Counted from the first letter of the stretch, positions 25,752 through 34,215 are shown. The stretch is DNA of 51,746 nt from Neolewinella agarilytica (GCF_900110645.1 NZ_FOFB01000038.1:1-51746); one strand, 5' to 3'. Numbers and translations are program-made. Notes: generated from the letters alone by a model not told the origin.

Positions 25752-26978
25752 CTACCCAATCGCTTGTTTGAGATCAGCAATGATATCCTCCACGCGCTCA
25801 ATACCCACGTTGAGGCGGATGAGCCCGTCGCTGATGCCGTGCGCAGCGCGCACGGCCGGGTCCACGCCCCGGTGGCTCATCGTTGCCGGGTGCAGCACTA
25901 AGGTGTCCACATCCCCGAGCGTTGGTGTCAGCGTACAGAACTTGATCCGGTTCATAAATCGCATCCCTTTCTTCGTCCCTCCTTTGAGCTCGAAACTGAG
26001 CATACCTCCGTGAAGGCTCATCTGCTCCTTAATCGTCTTACGGTCGGGGTGATCTTTCAGCCCGGGGTAATTCACCTGAGTTACTTTCGGATGCTTCCGG
26101 AGGTACTTCGCCACGGCAAGCGCGTTAGCGGAGTGCCGCTCCATACGGAGGGGCAGCGTCTTTAGTCCGTTCAGCACCAGCCAGGCATCCCAGGGGTTAC
26201 CGCTTCCGCCGTAAAGACGATAGACGGGAACGAGTTTCTCCGCCATCAGCTCAGCATCCCGACAGACGATGGCCCCGGCAATGCCCGTACCATGACCGTT
26301 GATAAACTTGGTGGTGGAATGCACGACCACATCCGCCCCAAAGGCCAGTGGCCGCTGCATGAAGGGCGTTGCGAAGGTATTATCCGCCACCAGCAAAGCT
26401 TTGTTCTTATGGGCAATTTTAGCCAGCAGCTTCAGGTCCGTTACCCGCAGGGTTGGGTTACTCGGCGTTTCCACGTAGATCATCCGGATGCGGTCATTGC
26501 GCTTAATGGCAGCTTTGATGGCCCGCTTATCCCGCAGGTCACAGGTTTCCGTATGGATGCCTCGCTTGTGGAGTTGCTCCAGCAGACTGGTCGTCCCTCC
26601 GTAAAGATCTGCCTGCGTCAGCACCGTTTCCCCCGGTTCGCAAAGCCCCAGAAAAACGGTGGCAATCGCCGCCATACCAGAACTGCAGAAGAGACCGCCC
26701 GGCTTTTCTTTCAAACCAAATCCTTCCAGCTCCGCAATCTTATTCGCAGCGGCATCTATGGTTGGGTTCCCGAAGCGCCCGTAGATGTGGCCCTTTTTCT
26801 TACCGTCAAAGATATCCATCCCTTCTTCAATGGAGTCAAAAATGAAGCTCGAAGCAGCTACCAGGGGCACTTGGTGCGGCGGGTTGAAATTGGGAACTTG
26901 AGGGTCACGGACAGATAGGGATTCTATGGTCACTGAGCTTGGTATTTTGGTTCGTTGGTCTTTTGGCGCCAGCCTCAA
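25752..26978 (-). CDS. PLP-dependent Cys/Met metabolism (trans-sulfuration) enzyme
   Basis: A 408-aa fold-type I PLP enzyme of the cystathionine gamma-synthase / gamma-lyase / methionine gamma-lyase family. Lys224 in [13 protein letters not shown] binds PLP. Other motifs are [43 protein letters not shown] and the C-terminal [14 protein letters not shown]. The Cys of true methionine gamma-lyases (LYGCT) is Gly here (LYGGTT), which favours synthase or cystathionine lyase activity, but I cannot separate them. Cytoplasmic. No SAM or other riboswitch is visible upstream. Confidence 0.88.
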   Translation of the reverse strand: MRLAPKDQRTKIPSSVTIESLSVRDPQVPNFNPPHQVPLVAASSFIFDSIEEGMDIFDGKKKGHIYGRFGNPTIDAAANKIAELEGFGLKEKPGGLFCSSGMAAIATVFLGLCEPGETVLTQADLYGGTTSLLEQLHKRGIHTETCDLRDKRAIKAAIKRNDRIRMIYVETPSNPTLRVTDLKLLAKIAHKNKALLVADNTFATPFMQRPLAFGADVVVHSTTKFINGHGTGIAGAIVCRDAELMAEKLVPVYRLYGGSGNPWDAWLVLNGLKTLPLRMERHSANALAVAKYLRKHPKVTQVNYPGLKDHPDRKTIKEQMSLHGGMLSFELKGGTKKGMRFMNRIKFCTLTPTLGDVDTLVLHPATMSHRGVDPAVRAAHGISDGLIRLNVGIERVEDIIADLKQAIG

Positions 26979-27135
26979 TCAGGAGGCGGCCGCAAGTCGC
27001 AAGATCGTCATTTTTTGCTTTTAACCGACCGCCCGGAGCGGGTCGAAGCTGAAAGCTAATTCCTCATCTCAATTTTGCGCCCGGACCAGCACCTCACCAG
27101 AAAACCTTTGCTCGCAAAACCCTGCTATTTTAAAA

Positions 27136-27169
27136 ACCTCCCCCTTGCACCCGCGTCCGCGCCCAAAAA
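27136..27169 (+). repeat. GC-rich dispersed repeat, copy E
   Basis: CCTCCCCCTTGCACCCGCG, then TCCGCGCCCAAAAA. It shows the full family layout: CCTCC lead, TTGCACC core, CCGCGCCC end and A run. Confidence 0.7.
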
Positions 27170-27242
27170 CGAATGGGAAAATGATAGAATGCGTGAATAA
27201 CATGCTAAACAGTGGACCTCCCCCTATAAAACGCGGCAGCCC

Positions 27243-27282
27243 CAAAAGACCAAAATTCCAAAAGACCAAAGAACCAACCCCC
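27243..27282 (+). repeat. 8-bp periodic array (CAAA-type octads)
   Basis: Five 8-bp words in perfect phase: CAAAAGAC, CAAAATTC, CAAAAGAC, CAAAGAAC, CAACCCCC. The first letters are constant and the rest vary. The phase continues almost to the -7 box of the next gene, so the array occupies the promoter spacer. Confidence 0.7.
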
Positions 27283-27289
27283 TAACCCT

Positions 27290-27297
27290 TATCTTTG
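27290..27297 (+). promoter_or_regulatory. -7 box directly in front of the rluD-like gene
   Basis: TATCTTTG is a perfect TAnnTTTG element, and only 4 bp separate it from ATG 27302. Transcription from it would start at or next to the start codon, giving a leaderless or nearly leaderless mRNA. Confidence 0.6.
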
Positions 27298-27301
27298 CAG
27301 A

Positions 27302-28357
27302 ATGTCCGAAAAATACCCCGTCGATCACATCGAAACTCAGGAGATTCGCGTTGATCCTGGTCAGCAACCAGTCCGTATCGACAAGTTCCTCACCGATAAG
27401 CTTCCGAAAGTGAGCCGCAACCGGGTGCAGAATGGCATCAAGAAGGGCACCATCCTGGTGGACGGCAAGGAGGTGAAGGTGAACCATAAATTGAGCCCCG
27501 GTGAATTGATCACCATCGAGATTCCGCGCTACCGGCCGGAAGACGAGGACGGAACGCCGATTCCGCAGGATATCCCGCTCGACATTCGCTACGAAGACGA
27601 TGCCGTCATGGTGATTCATAAGCCCCCGGGCATGGTCGTTCACCCCGCCGTCGGGCACCGCGACGGGACCCTCGTCAACGCTCTCACCTTCTATCTGAAT
27701 AAAGAGGAGCTACCCACCCTGGCGGGTAATGACGACAGCCGCGTGGGCCTCGTTCACCGGATCGACAAAGACACCTCCGGACTACTCATCATCGCTAAAA
27801 CCGATGAAGCGATGACCCACCTGGCGAAGCAGTTTTTTGATCACAGCATTGAGCGGACCTACCAGGCCATTTGCTGGAGTGAGCCCGACCCGATGGCGGG
27901 TACCATTGATGCGCACATTGGCCGCGATGCCCGAAATCGCCAGAAATACCGCGTGTATGAAGAACCTGAGGAAGGCCACAAACACGCCATCACACACTAC
28001 AAAACGCTGGAGGCGCTTTACTACGTCAGCCTGCTGGAGCTGAAGCTCGAAACCGGACGGACGCACCAGATCCGTGTGCACATGAAGCACATCGGCCACC
28101 CCCTTTTCAACGACGCCCGCTACGGCGGCAACCGGATTTTGAAGGGAACCGTCTACAGCAAGTTCCGCATCTTCGCCGAGCGCTGTTTTGACCTCTGCCC
28201 GCGGCAGGCGCTGCACGCTAAAAGCATCGCCTTTACCCACCCGGTCACGGGGGAGCGCATGAAATTTGACAGCGAACTACCCGATGATATGGCCAGTATG
28301 CTCGACCGCTGGCGCAACTACATCCAGAACCGGAAACAAAGCGATCCTCACCCATGA
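27302..28357 (+). CDS. RluA/RluD-family 23S rRNA pseudouridine synthase
   Basis: A 351-aa enzyme converting uridine to pseudouridine in rRNA. An S4 RNA-binding domain spans about residues 24-75 (RIDKFLTDKLPKVSRNRVQ). The catalytic domain contains VIHKPPGMVVHPA and the HRIDKDTSG motif with catalytic Asp155. The later motif LETGRTHQIRVHM completes the family signature. The S4 domain and length favour an RluD-like role (helix 69 of 23S rRNA), though RluC is not excluded. Its stop overlaps the DUF1415 start (ATGA), so both are translated together. Confidence 0.93.
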   Translation: MSEKYPVDHIETQEIRVDPGQQPVRIDKFLTDKLPKVSRNRVQNGIKKGTILVDGKEVKVNHKLSPGELITIEIPRYRPEDEDGTPIPQDIPLDIRYEDDAVMVIHKPPGMVVHPAVGHRDGTLVNALTFYLNKEELPTLAGNDDSRVGLVHRIDKDTSGLLIIAKTDEAMTHLAKQFFDHSIERTYQAICWSEPDPMAGTIDAHIGRDARNRQKYRVYEEPEEGHKHAITHYKTLEALYYVSLLELKLETGRTHQIRVHMKHIGHPLFNDARYGGNRILKGTVYSKFRIFAERCFDLCPRQALHAKSIAFTHPVTGERMKFDSELPDDMASMLDRWRNYIQNRKQSDPHP

Positions 28358-28851
28358 GTCCGGCCGAAACCACCCGGCAATGGGTAGCTGATTTTGTCAT
28401 CCGCCACGCTCTTTGCCCCTTTGCAGCCAAGCCTTTCCAGGACGGAAACGTGCTTTTTCTCGAAGTAGAAAGTGAAGACCTGGAGGCTTGCTTTATGGCG
28501 GCGCTGGCGCAGGTGCAAAGCTTGTTGGAGGAGCAAAGTGTAGAAACCACCCTGCTGGTTTTCTCCCATGCGCTGGCTGATTTTGACACCTTTCTCGACT
28601 TCGTCCACACCTTCGAGGACACCCTCCTTGAAGCCGGGGCAAACCAACTCGTCCAGCTGGCCCACTTTCACCCCGACTACACCTTTGGCGGCGTTGCTGA
28701 GGATGACCCCGGCAACCTCACTAACCGCGCGCCCTACCCTACCCTGCAGCTTTTGCGGGTGGGCAGCGTTGCCGCAGCCGTAGCCGCATACCCCGATGTG
28801 GAAGGTATTCCGGAGCGAAACGTACATCGGATGCGGGAGTTGTTTGGGTGA
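28354..28851 (+). CDS. DUF1415 family protein
   Basis: A 165-aa cytoplasmic protein of the DUF1415 family, function unknown. Recognisable pieces are WVADFVIRHALCPFAAKPF at the start, LVQLAHFHPDYTFGG in the centre, and NRAPYPTLQLLR followed by IPERNVHRMREL at the end. The Cys in LCPFA and the His residues could bind a metal or act in catalysis. It is coupled to the rluD-like gene by a 4-bp overlap. Confidence 0.88.
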   Translation: MSPAETTRQWVADFVIRHALCPFAAKPFQDGNVLFLEVESEDLEACFMAALAQVQSLLEEQSVETTLLVFSHALADFDTFLDFVHTFEDTLLEAGANQLVQLAHFHPDYTFGGVAEDDPGNLTNRAPYPTLQLLRVGSVAAAVAAYPDVEGIPERNVHRMRELFG

Positions 28852-28967
28852 AAGAGACCTAAGTCTCATCGCCACAAAATGCATGGACGCACCAACTATT
28901 TCATGCTACTGAGTAAGTACTCCCTATACCGGGTATTTCCTAAGGAAGGCACTATCTTCGCACCCTT

Positions 28968-30041
28968 ATGCCCATGACGCTAAAAGACCGCCTCGCCACC
29001 CTCCACCAACTAGCCGCTCATCTCAGTGGCCTTGAAGACGAGTTCCTCACCGCACTACAAACGCGTACGGAGTTCAACAATGGCTGGTTCACACTGGAGA
29101 AGCAACAAGCCTCCCTAAAGGCCATCACCGAGGAATTTCTTGCGGAAGACAAACTCTCCGCCTGGCTCAACGCCTACAAGATCATCCCCATCGCCGGCCC
29201 CGGCTTTATCCCCCAGCCCGGCCCCAACGGAGAAGGTCAGAAAACCGTCGGCCTGGTACTGGCCGGAAACATCCCCCTCGTCGGTTTTCACGATATTCTC
29301 TGCGTCTACGTCGCTGGCCACCGGGCACAGATCAAGCTGAGTAGCAAGGATGAATTCATCCTGCCCTACCTGCTTAAGCTCCTGGCCAGATTCGATGAAC
29401 GCGCTGCGGACTACTTCGACATCGTCGGCAACCTAAAAGGCTACGACGCCGTTATCGCCACAGGCTCCAATAATTCGGCTCGCTACTTCGAGCAGTACTT
29501 CGGCAAAGTGCCCCATATCATCCGAAAGAACCGAAACGCCGTGGCGGTACTCTCCGGCAAGGAAACAGAAGAGGAGCTACGGGCCCTTGGCAGCGATGTC
29601 TTTCAGTATTTCGGCCTCGGCTGCCGCAATGTCTCTAAGCTCTACGCCCCGGCCGGTTACGACTTCCAGCCGATGCTCGAAATCTTCCACGAGTGGAAAC
29701 AGATACAAAACCACACAAAGTGGAAGAACAACTTCGACTACAATTACGCCCTGGCCACCCTCAATAAAGTCAGTTTCCACCTGACCGGTCCGCTGATGTT
29801 GTTTGAAGACAAAGCCATCACCTCCCGCATCGCTACGCTGCATTTTGAGTACTACGATGATAAGGCTGCCCTGGAGGCAGAACTAAGTGCCCGCCGGGAA
29901 GAGATCCAGCTGGTTGCTGCCCGTCCGGGTTTTCTGGAAACAGACCTTCCCACCTTCGCCTTCGGCGAAGCACAACAGCCGGGTCTCGCTGATTATGCGG
30001 ACGGAGTGGACACCCTCGCTTTTCTGCTGTCTCTCGGGTAA
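28968..30041 (+). CDS. Acyl-CoA reductase (LuxC-like)
   Basis: A 357-aa aldehyde-dehydrogenase-fold protein of the acyl-CoA reductase (LuxC) family, which would reduce an acyl-CoA or acyl-protein to an aldehyde with NAD(P)H. The nucleotide site is VGLVLAGNIPLVGFHD, the region VIATGSNNSARYF follows, and the catalytic Cys lies near residue 220 in YFGLGCRNVSKLY. It is common in Bacteroidota, often alone as here, and its natural substrate there is uncertain. A -7-like box TATCTTCG (28953-28960) lies 7 bp before ATG 28968; Met3 is an alternative start. Confidence 0.88.
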   Translation: MPMTLKDRLATLHQLAAHLSGLEDEFLTALQTRTEFNNGWFTLEKQQASLKAITEEFLAEDKLSAWLNAYKIIPIAGPGFIPQPGPNGEGQKTVGLVLAGNIPLVGFHDILCVYVAGHRAQIKLSSKDEFILPYLLKLLARFDERAADYFDIVGNLKGYDAVIATGSNNSARYFEQYFGKVPHIIRKNRNAVAVLSGKETEEELRALGSDVFQYFGLGCRNVSKLYAPAGYDFQPMLEIFHEWKQIQNHTKWKNNFDYNYALATLNKVSFHLTGPLMLFEDKAITSRIATLHFEYYDDKAALEAELSARREEIQLVAARPGFLETDLPTFAFGEAQQPGLADYADGVDTLAFLLSLG

Positions 30042-30107
30042 GGATTCTTCAACGACGGATGCATTCGGGTTACTTGCAGGTCCATCCGGTAAGCTACAAG
30101 TTCCCCC

Positions 30108-30511
30108 AGCTGCGAAGCAGCGTGCCCTCCCCCTCGCGGCAGCTCTACCAGACTACAATACTACCCGACTACTTCCCTCCAGCTGCGAAGCAGCGTGCCC
30201 TCCCCCTCGCGGCAGCTCTACCAGACTACAATACTACCAAACTACTTCCCCCCAGCTGCGAAGCAGCGTGCCCTCCCCCTCGCGGTAGCTCTACCAGACT
30301 ACAATACTACCAGACTACTTCCCCTCCAGCTGCGAAGCAGCGTGCTCTCCCCCTCGCGGTAGCTCTACCAGACTACAATACTACCAGACTACTTCCCCTC
30401 CAGCTGCGAAGCAGCGTGCCCTCCCCCTCGCGGTAGCTCTACCAGACTACAATACTACCAGACTACTTCCCCCCCAGCTGCGAAGCAGCGTGCCCTCCCC
30501 CTCGCGGCAGC
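30108..30511 (+). repeat. Six-copy tandem repeat, 73/74-bp unit
   Basis: Copies begin at 30108, 30181, 30254, 30328, 30402 and 30476; the last is cut after its hairpin half. Each unit starts with a GC hairpin (GCTGC-GAA-GCAGC), continues GTGCCCTCCCCCTCGCGG and AGCT, then carries four CTAC octads (CTACCAGA, CTACAATA, CTACCAGA, CTACTTCC). Copies differ by a few substitutions (GCAG/GTAG, CCCGA/CCAGA) and 1-bp changes in the C/T stretch. It lies between the convergent acyl-CoA reductase and rpsP genes. Confidence 0.9.
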
Positions 30512-30518
30512 CACTATT

Positions 30519-30558
30519 TGACTACCTGACTCTTTGACTATCTGACTCTTTGACTCTC
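30519..30558 (+). repeat. 8-bp periodic array (TGAC-type octads)
   Basis: TGAC occurs at 30519, 30527, 30535, 30543 and 30551, exactly 8 bp apart: TGACTACC, TGACTCTT, TGACTATC, TGACTCTT, TGACTCTC. It directly follows the six-copy tandem array. Confidence 0.75.
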
Positions 30559-30575
30559 CTCCCTGCTCAACAAAA

Positions 30576-30607
30576 AACGCCCCACCAACCGAAGTCAGCG
30601 GGGCGTT
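30576..30607 (-). terminator. Intrinsic terminator of rpsP
   Basis: An 8-bp GC-rich stem (AACGCCCC 30576-30583 with GGGGCGTT 30600-30607), 35 bp beyond the rpsP stop, followed on the minus strand by a T-rich run (complement of 30572-30577). Confidence 0.75.
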
Positions 30608-30641
30608 CCCTTTGTTATGTTGTTTAGTGGAGAGGCGCTAA

Positions 30642-31319
30642 TTAAGCGTCCTTCACTACGTCAGAAGCACCATCAGGTGTTGCTTCGCTGGCAGCTTCGA
30701 GAGCATCACCGGCAGCTTCAGCAGCTTCTGCTTCAGCAACGGCTTCTCCGGCTACTTCGGCGGCAGCTTCAGGAACTTCCTCAACGGCTGCAGCAGCTTC
30801 TTCCACTACTTCAGCAGCAGCTTCGGGTGCAGCTTCAGCAGCAGCTTCGGGTGCAGCTTCAGCAGCGGCTTCCTCCACTACGGGCTCTGGTTCTGGCTCC
30901 TTGATTTCAGGTGCAGTACCGGAAACAGCTACGTGGAAGTTAGCAATCCGCTGAGCTTCTTCCTGGCGGCGAGCTTCAACAGATCCTTCTTTTGCTTCGA
31001 TCCAGGCAGACCATTTTTCGCTGGCTTGCTCCTGAGTGAGCGCACCTTTGGTAACGCCCCGCATAAGGTGCTTGTAGTACATCACCCCTTTGAAGCGGAG
31101 GATAGCACGAACGGTATCAGATGGCTGAGCGCCCTTCATGATCCACTTGTAAGCGGCCATACGATCGAGATCGATAGTGGCGGGCTTGGTCATTGGGTTG
31201 TAAGTACCGAGTTTCTCGATGAACTTACCGTCGCGGGGTGCGCGTGCATCAGCAGCAACGATGTGGTAGAAAGGACGTTTGCGCCGACCGTGGCGCTGAA
31301 GACGAAGACGAACTGGCAT
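30642..31319 (-). CDS. rpsP: 30S ribosomal protein S16 with long Ala/Glu-rich tail
   Basis: Residues 1 to about 80 are a normal S16 (MPVRLRLQRHGRRKRPFYH, GKFIEKLGTYNP, DRMAAYKWIMKGAQPSDTV). The protein continues through a charged helix (ALTQEQASEKWSAWIEAKE) and an acidic tail of about 95 residues made almost only of Ala, Glu, Pro and Val. Total length is 225 aa against about 80-90 in E. coli. Extended S16 proteins are known in Bacteroidota, but this tail is long. The tail DNA contains a 24-bp tandem duplication (30810-30857), so it can grow or shrink by slippage. Essential small-subunit assembly protein; the role of the tail is unknown. Confidence 0.95.
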   Translation of the reverse strand: MPVRLRLQRHGRRKRPFYHIVAADARAPRDGKFIEKLGTYNPMTKPATIDLDRMAAYKWIMKGAQPSDTVRAILRFKGVMYYKHLMRGVTKGALTQEQASEKWSAWIEAKEGSVEARRQEEAQRIANFHVAVSGTAPEIKEPEPEPVVEEAAAEAAPEAAAEAAPEAAAEVVEEAAAAVEEVPEAAAEVAGEAVAEAEAAEAAGDALEAASEATPDGASDVVKDA

Positions 31320-31394
31320 AATGACAAATTATCTTGATTAGTTAGTACCGGTTTCCTCCCGGGAAGGGACGGCCGGTTTTGTCGGTTGAGCGTG

Positions 31395-31425
31395 CAAAGT
31401 TACGGTAGTTTTTAATACTGCACAA
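31395..31425 (-). promoter_or_regulatory. Promoter of rpsP
   Basis: On the minus strand, TAACTTTG (31402-31395) is a perfect -7 box, and TTG (31425-31423) lies 20 bp upstream as a -33 element. The predicted leader is about 70 nt. Confidence 0.65.
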
Positions 31426-31442
31426 GAGTAATCAATTACTTA

Positions 31443-32642
31443 TTAATCTTTCTCTTTCCGGAGTACTATCGCCGCTACCCGGCCACCAATTCCCAGGCCT
31501 GCAGTAGCCGCCGGGCTGGGGGCATTCGTGACGTTGATCAGTCCGTCCGTACCCGAAAATAAAAAGTCGTCGACCATTTCGCCGGAAGGGCGAACGGCCA
31601 TGGCCCGCACCCCCGCACCACCGGGTTCGAGTTCTTCCAGCCGGAGGTCCGGCATCAGTGGCAATAGCGATCGGTGGAAAGCCCGTTTGCTGAAGCTTCG
31701 CTGCAGTTCTCCGGCTCCCTTCCGCCAGTAATTCCGGGCCAGTGTCTGAAAGCCGGGGAAGCGAATCGTCTCGCGGAGTTCCCGCCAGTTGACGGTCCGG
31801 TTGTCGTAGCCCTCCCGGGCGAAAGCCAGTACGGCGTTCGGTCCGGCCTCCACCCTGCCGTCAATGGTTGGGGTAAGGTGAACGCCCAGAAAAGGGAATG
31901 CAGGGTCTGGCACGGGATAAATAAGGTGCTGTACACGCGATGCCGCAGCGGGAGACAGTTGATAATACTCCCCCCGAAAAGGCAGAATTTGCACCTCCGG
32001 CTTTTTTCCGGACATGGCCGCCAGGCGATCCGATTGCAGTCCGGCGCAATTAATCAGGTGGCGCGCCCGCAGGATGCCACGTGAAGTCTGCACAGCAAAG
32101 TGATCTCCACTCCATTCGTAGCCCAACACTTCCGTATTCAGGCGAACCTCCCCACCCTGCCGTTCAATTTTTGCCCGGTAGGCGCGGGCTACCGCCGCGT
32201 AATCCACAATGCCCGCCTGCGGCACCCAAAGGGCCGCCACCCCTCCGGTATACGGGCTCCGCTCCCGCATTTCATCACCACTCATCCATTGTAAGCCCTC
32301 CAACCCGTTCGCAATGCCACGCTGCTGAATCTTCTCCAGACCAGGTAGCTCGGATTCCTTCACGGCGACAACAAACTTACCCGTCAGTTTATAGGGCACA
32401 CTTTCCTCTTCGCAAAATTCTAAGAGCAGGCGGTACCCTTCCCGACAGATGACCGCACGCGTTTTACCCGGTTCATAGTACACGCCGGAGTGAATCACTC
32501 CACTGTTATGCCCGGTCTGATGAGCAGCCACCCGAGCTTCCTTGTCCACCACAACAACGAACCAGTCCGGCCGTTCTTTCTGCAAGCGAAGTGCAGTCGA
32601 TAAGCCCACGGAGCCCGCACCGGTAATCATGACATCTATCAT
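31443..32642 (-). CDS. lhgO: L-2-hydroxyglutarate oxidase
   Basis: A 399-aa FAD enzyme of the DAO family that oxidises L-2-hydroxyglutarate to 2-oxoglutarate. The N-terminal Rossmann motif is ITGAGSVGLSTALRLQ, followed by the family-specific QTGHNSGVIHSGVYYEPGKTRA. Other conserved stretches are INCAGLQSDRLA, ILPFRGEYYQL and NVTNAPSPAATAGLGIG near the end, which contacts FAD. Length is as expected. It has its own promoter just before the start codon, and a divergent small membrane-protein gene beyond that. Confidence 0.92.
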   Translation of the reverse strand: MIDVMITGAGSVGLSTALRLQKERPDWFVVVVDKEARVAAHQTGHNSGVIHSGVYYEPGKTRAVICREGYRLLLEFCEEESVPYKLTGKFVVAVKESELPGLEKIQQRGIANGLEGLQWMSGDEMRERSPYTGGVAALWVPQAGIVDYAAVARAYRAKIERQGGEVRLNTEVLGYEWSGDHFAVQTSRGILRARHLINCAGLQSDRLAAMSGKKPEVQILPFRGEYYQLSPAAASRVQHLIYPVPDPAFPFLGVHLTPTIDGRVEAGPNAVLAFAREGYDNRTVNWRELRETIRFPGFQTLARNYWRKGAGELQRSFSKRAFHRSLLPLMPDLRLEELEPGGAGVRAMAVRPSGEMVDDFLFSGTDGLINVTNAPSPAATAGLGIGGRVAAIVLRKEKD

Positions 32643-32646
32643 GTCG

Positions 32647-32654
32647 CAAATTTA
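32647..32654 (-). promoter_or_regulatory. -7 box directly in front of lhgO
   Basis: TAAATTTG on the minus strand is a perfect TAnnTTTG element, 4 bp from the lhgO ATG. As with the rluD-like gene, this predicts a leaderless or very short-leader mRNA. Confidence 0.55.
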
Positions 32655-32715
32655 CGGGCTTGCTTCAAGCTATTGTCAGGTGTCAGCAAAAGACAAAAAA
32701 CTCCTACTCAAATTC

Positions 32716-32747
32716 TTGGCCCTCTCCCTTTCCCTTCGCTAACTTTG
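32716..32747 (+). promoter_or_regulatory. Promoter of the small membrane-protein gene
   Basis: A TTG at 32716-32718, a 21-bp spacer and a perfect TAACTTTG box (32740-32747), 12 bp before ATG 32760. Confidence 0.55.
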
Positions 32748-32759
32748 GAGGACTGAAAT

Positions 32760-33173
32760 ATGGGTAACCGAAAATTCGAACGACAGATTGCCCGCCTGGA
32801 ACAGGCCGGCAATGACGACTTCCTCCTCATCCTGACGGGTGGGGCAGCAGCCTTTGCTACCCATGAGCTACACCTCCTGCTTCGCCGACTGCGCATTCAG
32901 GGGCAGCAATTGCGTCGACTACGGGACTCGATGTTTCGCATCGGACTCGCCATTCCCTTCCTCATGTTTGCCGCCTGCGCTTGTGCGCTGGCGAGTTGGC
33001 GACCATTGGTAGGCATCTGCTTACTGGCCATTCCAATGTGCTTGCTCGTTCTGGCCATTGCCCAGGCTTACATAAGCCGGCATTTCTCCAGCCTCAGCCG
33101 GGCGAAACGCCTGCGGTGCATCATTCAGCAGGAGCTGGAGCGACGGCGTCGGGGAGAAGAAGTAAAGTACTAG
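32760..33173 (+). CDS. Small two-span membrane protein, function unknown
   Basis: A 137-aa protein I do not recognise. Residues 1-55 form charged helices (FERQIARLEQ and LHLLLRRLRIQGQQLRRLRD), two membrane spans follow (about 58-77 and 82-103), and the tail is strongly basic (LERRRRGEEVKY). A good promoter and an ATG with normal spacing support it as a real gene. It may be a small inner-membrane organiser or partner protein, but there is no direct evidence. Confidence 0.65.
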   Translation: MGNRKFERQIARLEQAGNDDFLLILTGGAAAFATHELHLLLRRLRIQGQQLRRLRDSMFRIGLAIPFLMFAACACALASWRPLVGICLLAIPMCLLVLAIAQAYISRHFSSLSRAKRLRCIIQQELERRRRGEEVKY

Positions 33174-33261
33174 TACAGTGTTTTTAACATTTTCTCCCAC
33201 TGCCCCAATTGGGCTAGCATAAATAGCGGCCAGTGAAGGAATAAATGCTCAGCATCTACAA

Positions 33262-33331
33262 GGCCGATGGCCGTCTGATAGAAAAACAAGCGAACGCGTT
33301 TTTCATCTAAAAGCCGAAGGCGTCTAAGAAG
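33262..33331 (-). repeat. TAGAYG hairpin modules after hemC
   Basis: On the minus strand, starting at the hemC stop: TAGACG + GCC-TTC-GGC hairpin, TAGATG + GAAAAAC/GTTTTTC hairpin, CAGACG + GGCC-ATC-GGCC hairpin, then TAGATG. Each module is a YAGAYG word followed by a hairpin with a different stem. The same design occurs after asnS. Confidence 0.7.
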
Positions 33332-34211
33332 CGCGCAGCGCTTCCACCACTTCTTCCGCCAGCCCCGCCCGCGTACTCCGGCTCATCTGTACCCGCTTGA
33401 CCGGGCTTTCTGCCGAGTCGGCATAAGCCGCCCAGACATGGTAATTGCCTACCTGATCCTGCTCACAGTAGACGCCCAGCGGCATCGAACAACCGCCTTC
33501 CATCAGGTTGAGGATGGAGCGTTCGACGTTGGTGCACTCGCCTACCGTGACGTTGTGCAGGGGAATGAGTTGCTTGCGCACCTCCATCGCATCCTTGCGG
33601 GTCTGGATCGCCATGACGCCCTGGCCGGGGGCCGGGACGAACTCCTTCTGGTGCGGATATACCACGACCATGTCCGACAGGTCAAGCTCCAGCCGCTCCA
33701 GGCCAGCGGCGGCTAACATGACCGCGTCCAGTTCACCACTGCGGGCTTTTTCTAACCTTGTAGGAACGTTGCCACGAATATCAACCGTTACCAGGCCCGG
33801 GTGTAATTCCTTCAGCTGCGCCTTGCGCCGATTAGAGCTGGTGCCGATGGTTGCCCCATCCGCCAGTTTGAAGGGTTTGCCTTCCACCGCCTTGTCCTTA
33901 TTAATGAGGATGAGGTCCCGCACGTCCGCCCGGTAACTGAGGGCGGCCAGGGTCAGTCCCTCCGGCTGTTCGGTCGGCATATCCTTCAGGCTGTGTACAG
34001 CCATATCAATGTCGCCGGCCAACAGGTGATCTTCGATCTCCTTTGTGAAAAAGCCCTTGCCCTCCAGCTTATCAAAGCCGAGATGCTGGATTTTATCGCC
34101 CTGCGTCTTAATAATTTTCAGCTCAGACTCAATGCCCAATTCCTTGAGTTGCGCCTGAACGAAGTGAGCTTGCCAGAGGGCGAGGCGGGAGCCTCTTGTG
34201 CCGATGATCAT
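33324..34211 (-). CDS. hemC: Hydroxymethylbilane synthase (porphobilinogen deaminase)
   Basis: A 295-aa cytoplasmic heme-pathway enzyme that joins four porphobilinogen units. Substrate-binding stretches are IGTRGSRLALWQA, KTQGD, HSLKDMPT with catalytic Asp77, GTSSNRR and DIRGNVPTRL. Cys241 in EGGCSMPLG carries the dipyrromethane cofactor. Length and motifs are normal. The TAG stop is the first word of a repeat element (TAGACG), and a 7-bp repeat array lies only 4 bp before its ATG, occupying the expected ribosome-binding region. Confidence 0.94.
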   Translation of the reverse strand: MIIGTRGSRLALWQAHFVQAQLKELGIESELKIIKTQGDKIQHLGFDKLEGKGFFTKEIEDHLLAGDIDMAVHSLKDMPTEQPEGLTLAALSYRADVRDLILINKDKAVEGKPFKLADGATIGTSSNRRKAQLKELHPGLVTVDIRGNVPTRLEKARSGELDAVMLAAAGLERLELDLSDMVVVYPHQKEFVPAPGQGVMAIQTRKDAMEVRKQLIPLHNVTVGECTNVERSILNLMEGGCSMPLGVYCEQDQVGNYHVWAAYADSAESPVKRVQMSRSTRAGLAEEVVEALRAS

Positions 34212-34215
34212 AAGG

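Larger units (their letters stand above)
26979..27301. other. Intergenic region with repeats and a leaderless-type promoter
   Basis: No gene is supported. The stretch holds an imperfect GACC-type inverted repeat near 27030, dispersed-repeat copy E (27136-27169), an 8-bp array (27243-27282) and a -7 box (27290-27297) directly before the next gene. Confidence 0.6.
30042..30641. other. Repeat-filled intergenic region
   Basis: No gene is supported. Two open frames across this stretch (29887-30288 and 30059-30436) only translate the 73/74-bp repeats, whose period is not constant and shifts frame. The region contains the six-copy array (30108-30511), a TGAC octad array (30519-30558) and the rpsP terminator (30576-30607). 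Confidence 0.75.

Noticed and set aside
26979..27301. Search for a SAM or other riboswitch upstream of the trans-sulfuration gene
   Set aside because: No conserved riboswitch core or suitable stem set was found.
28501..28521. Match to the dispersed repeat core within the DUF1415 gene
   Set aside because: Only the TTTGCACCTGCGC part fits, and the coded residues are a normal helix; chance is likely.
30059..30436. Open frame with peptide repeats over the tandem array
   Set aside because: The unit is 73 or 74 bp, so the frame shifts from copy to copy; the repeated peptide is a by-product.
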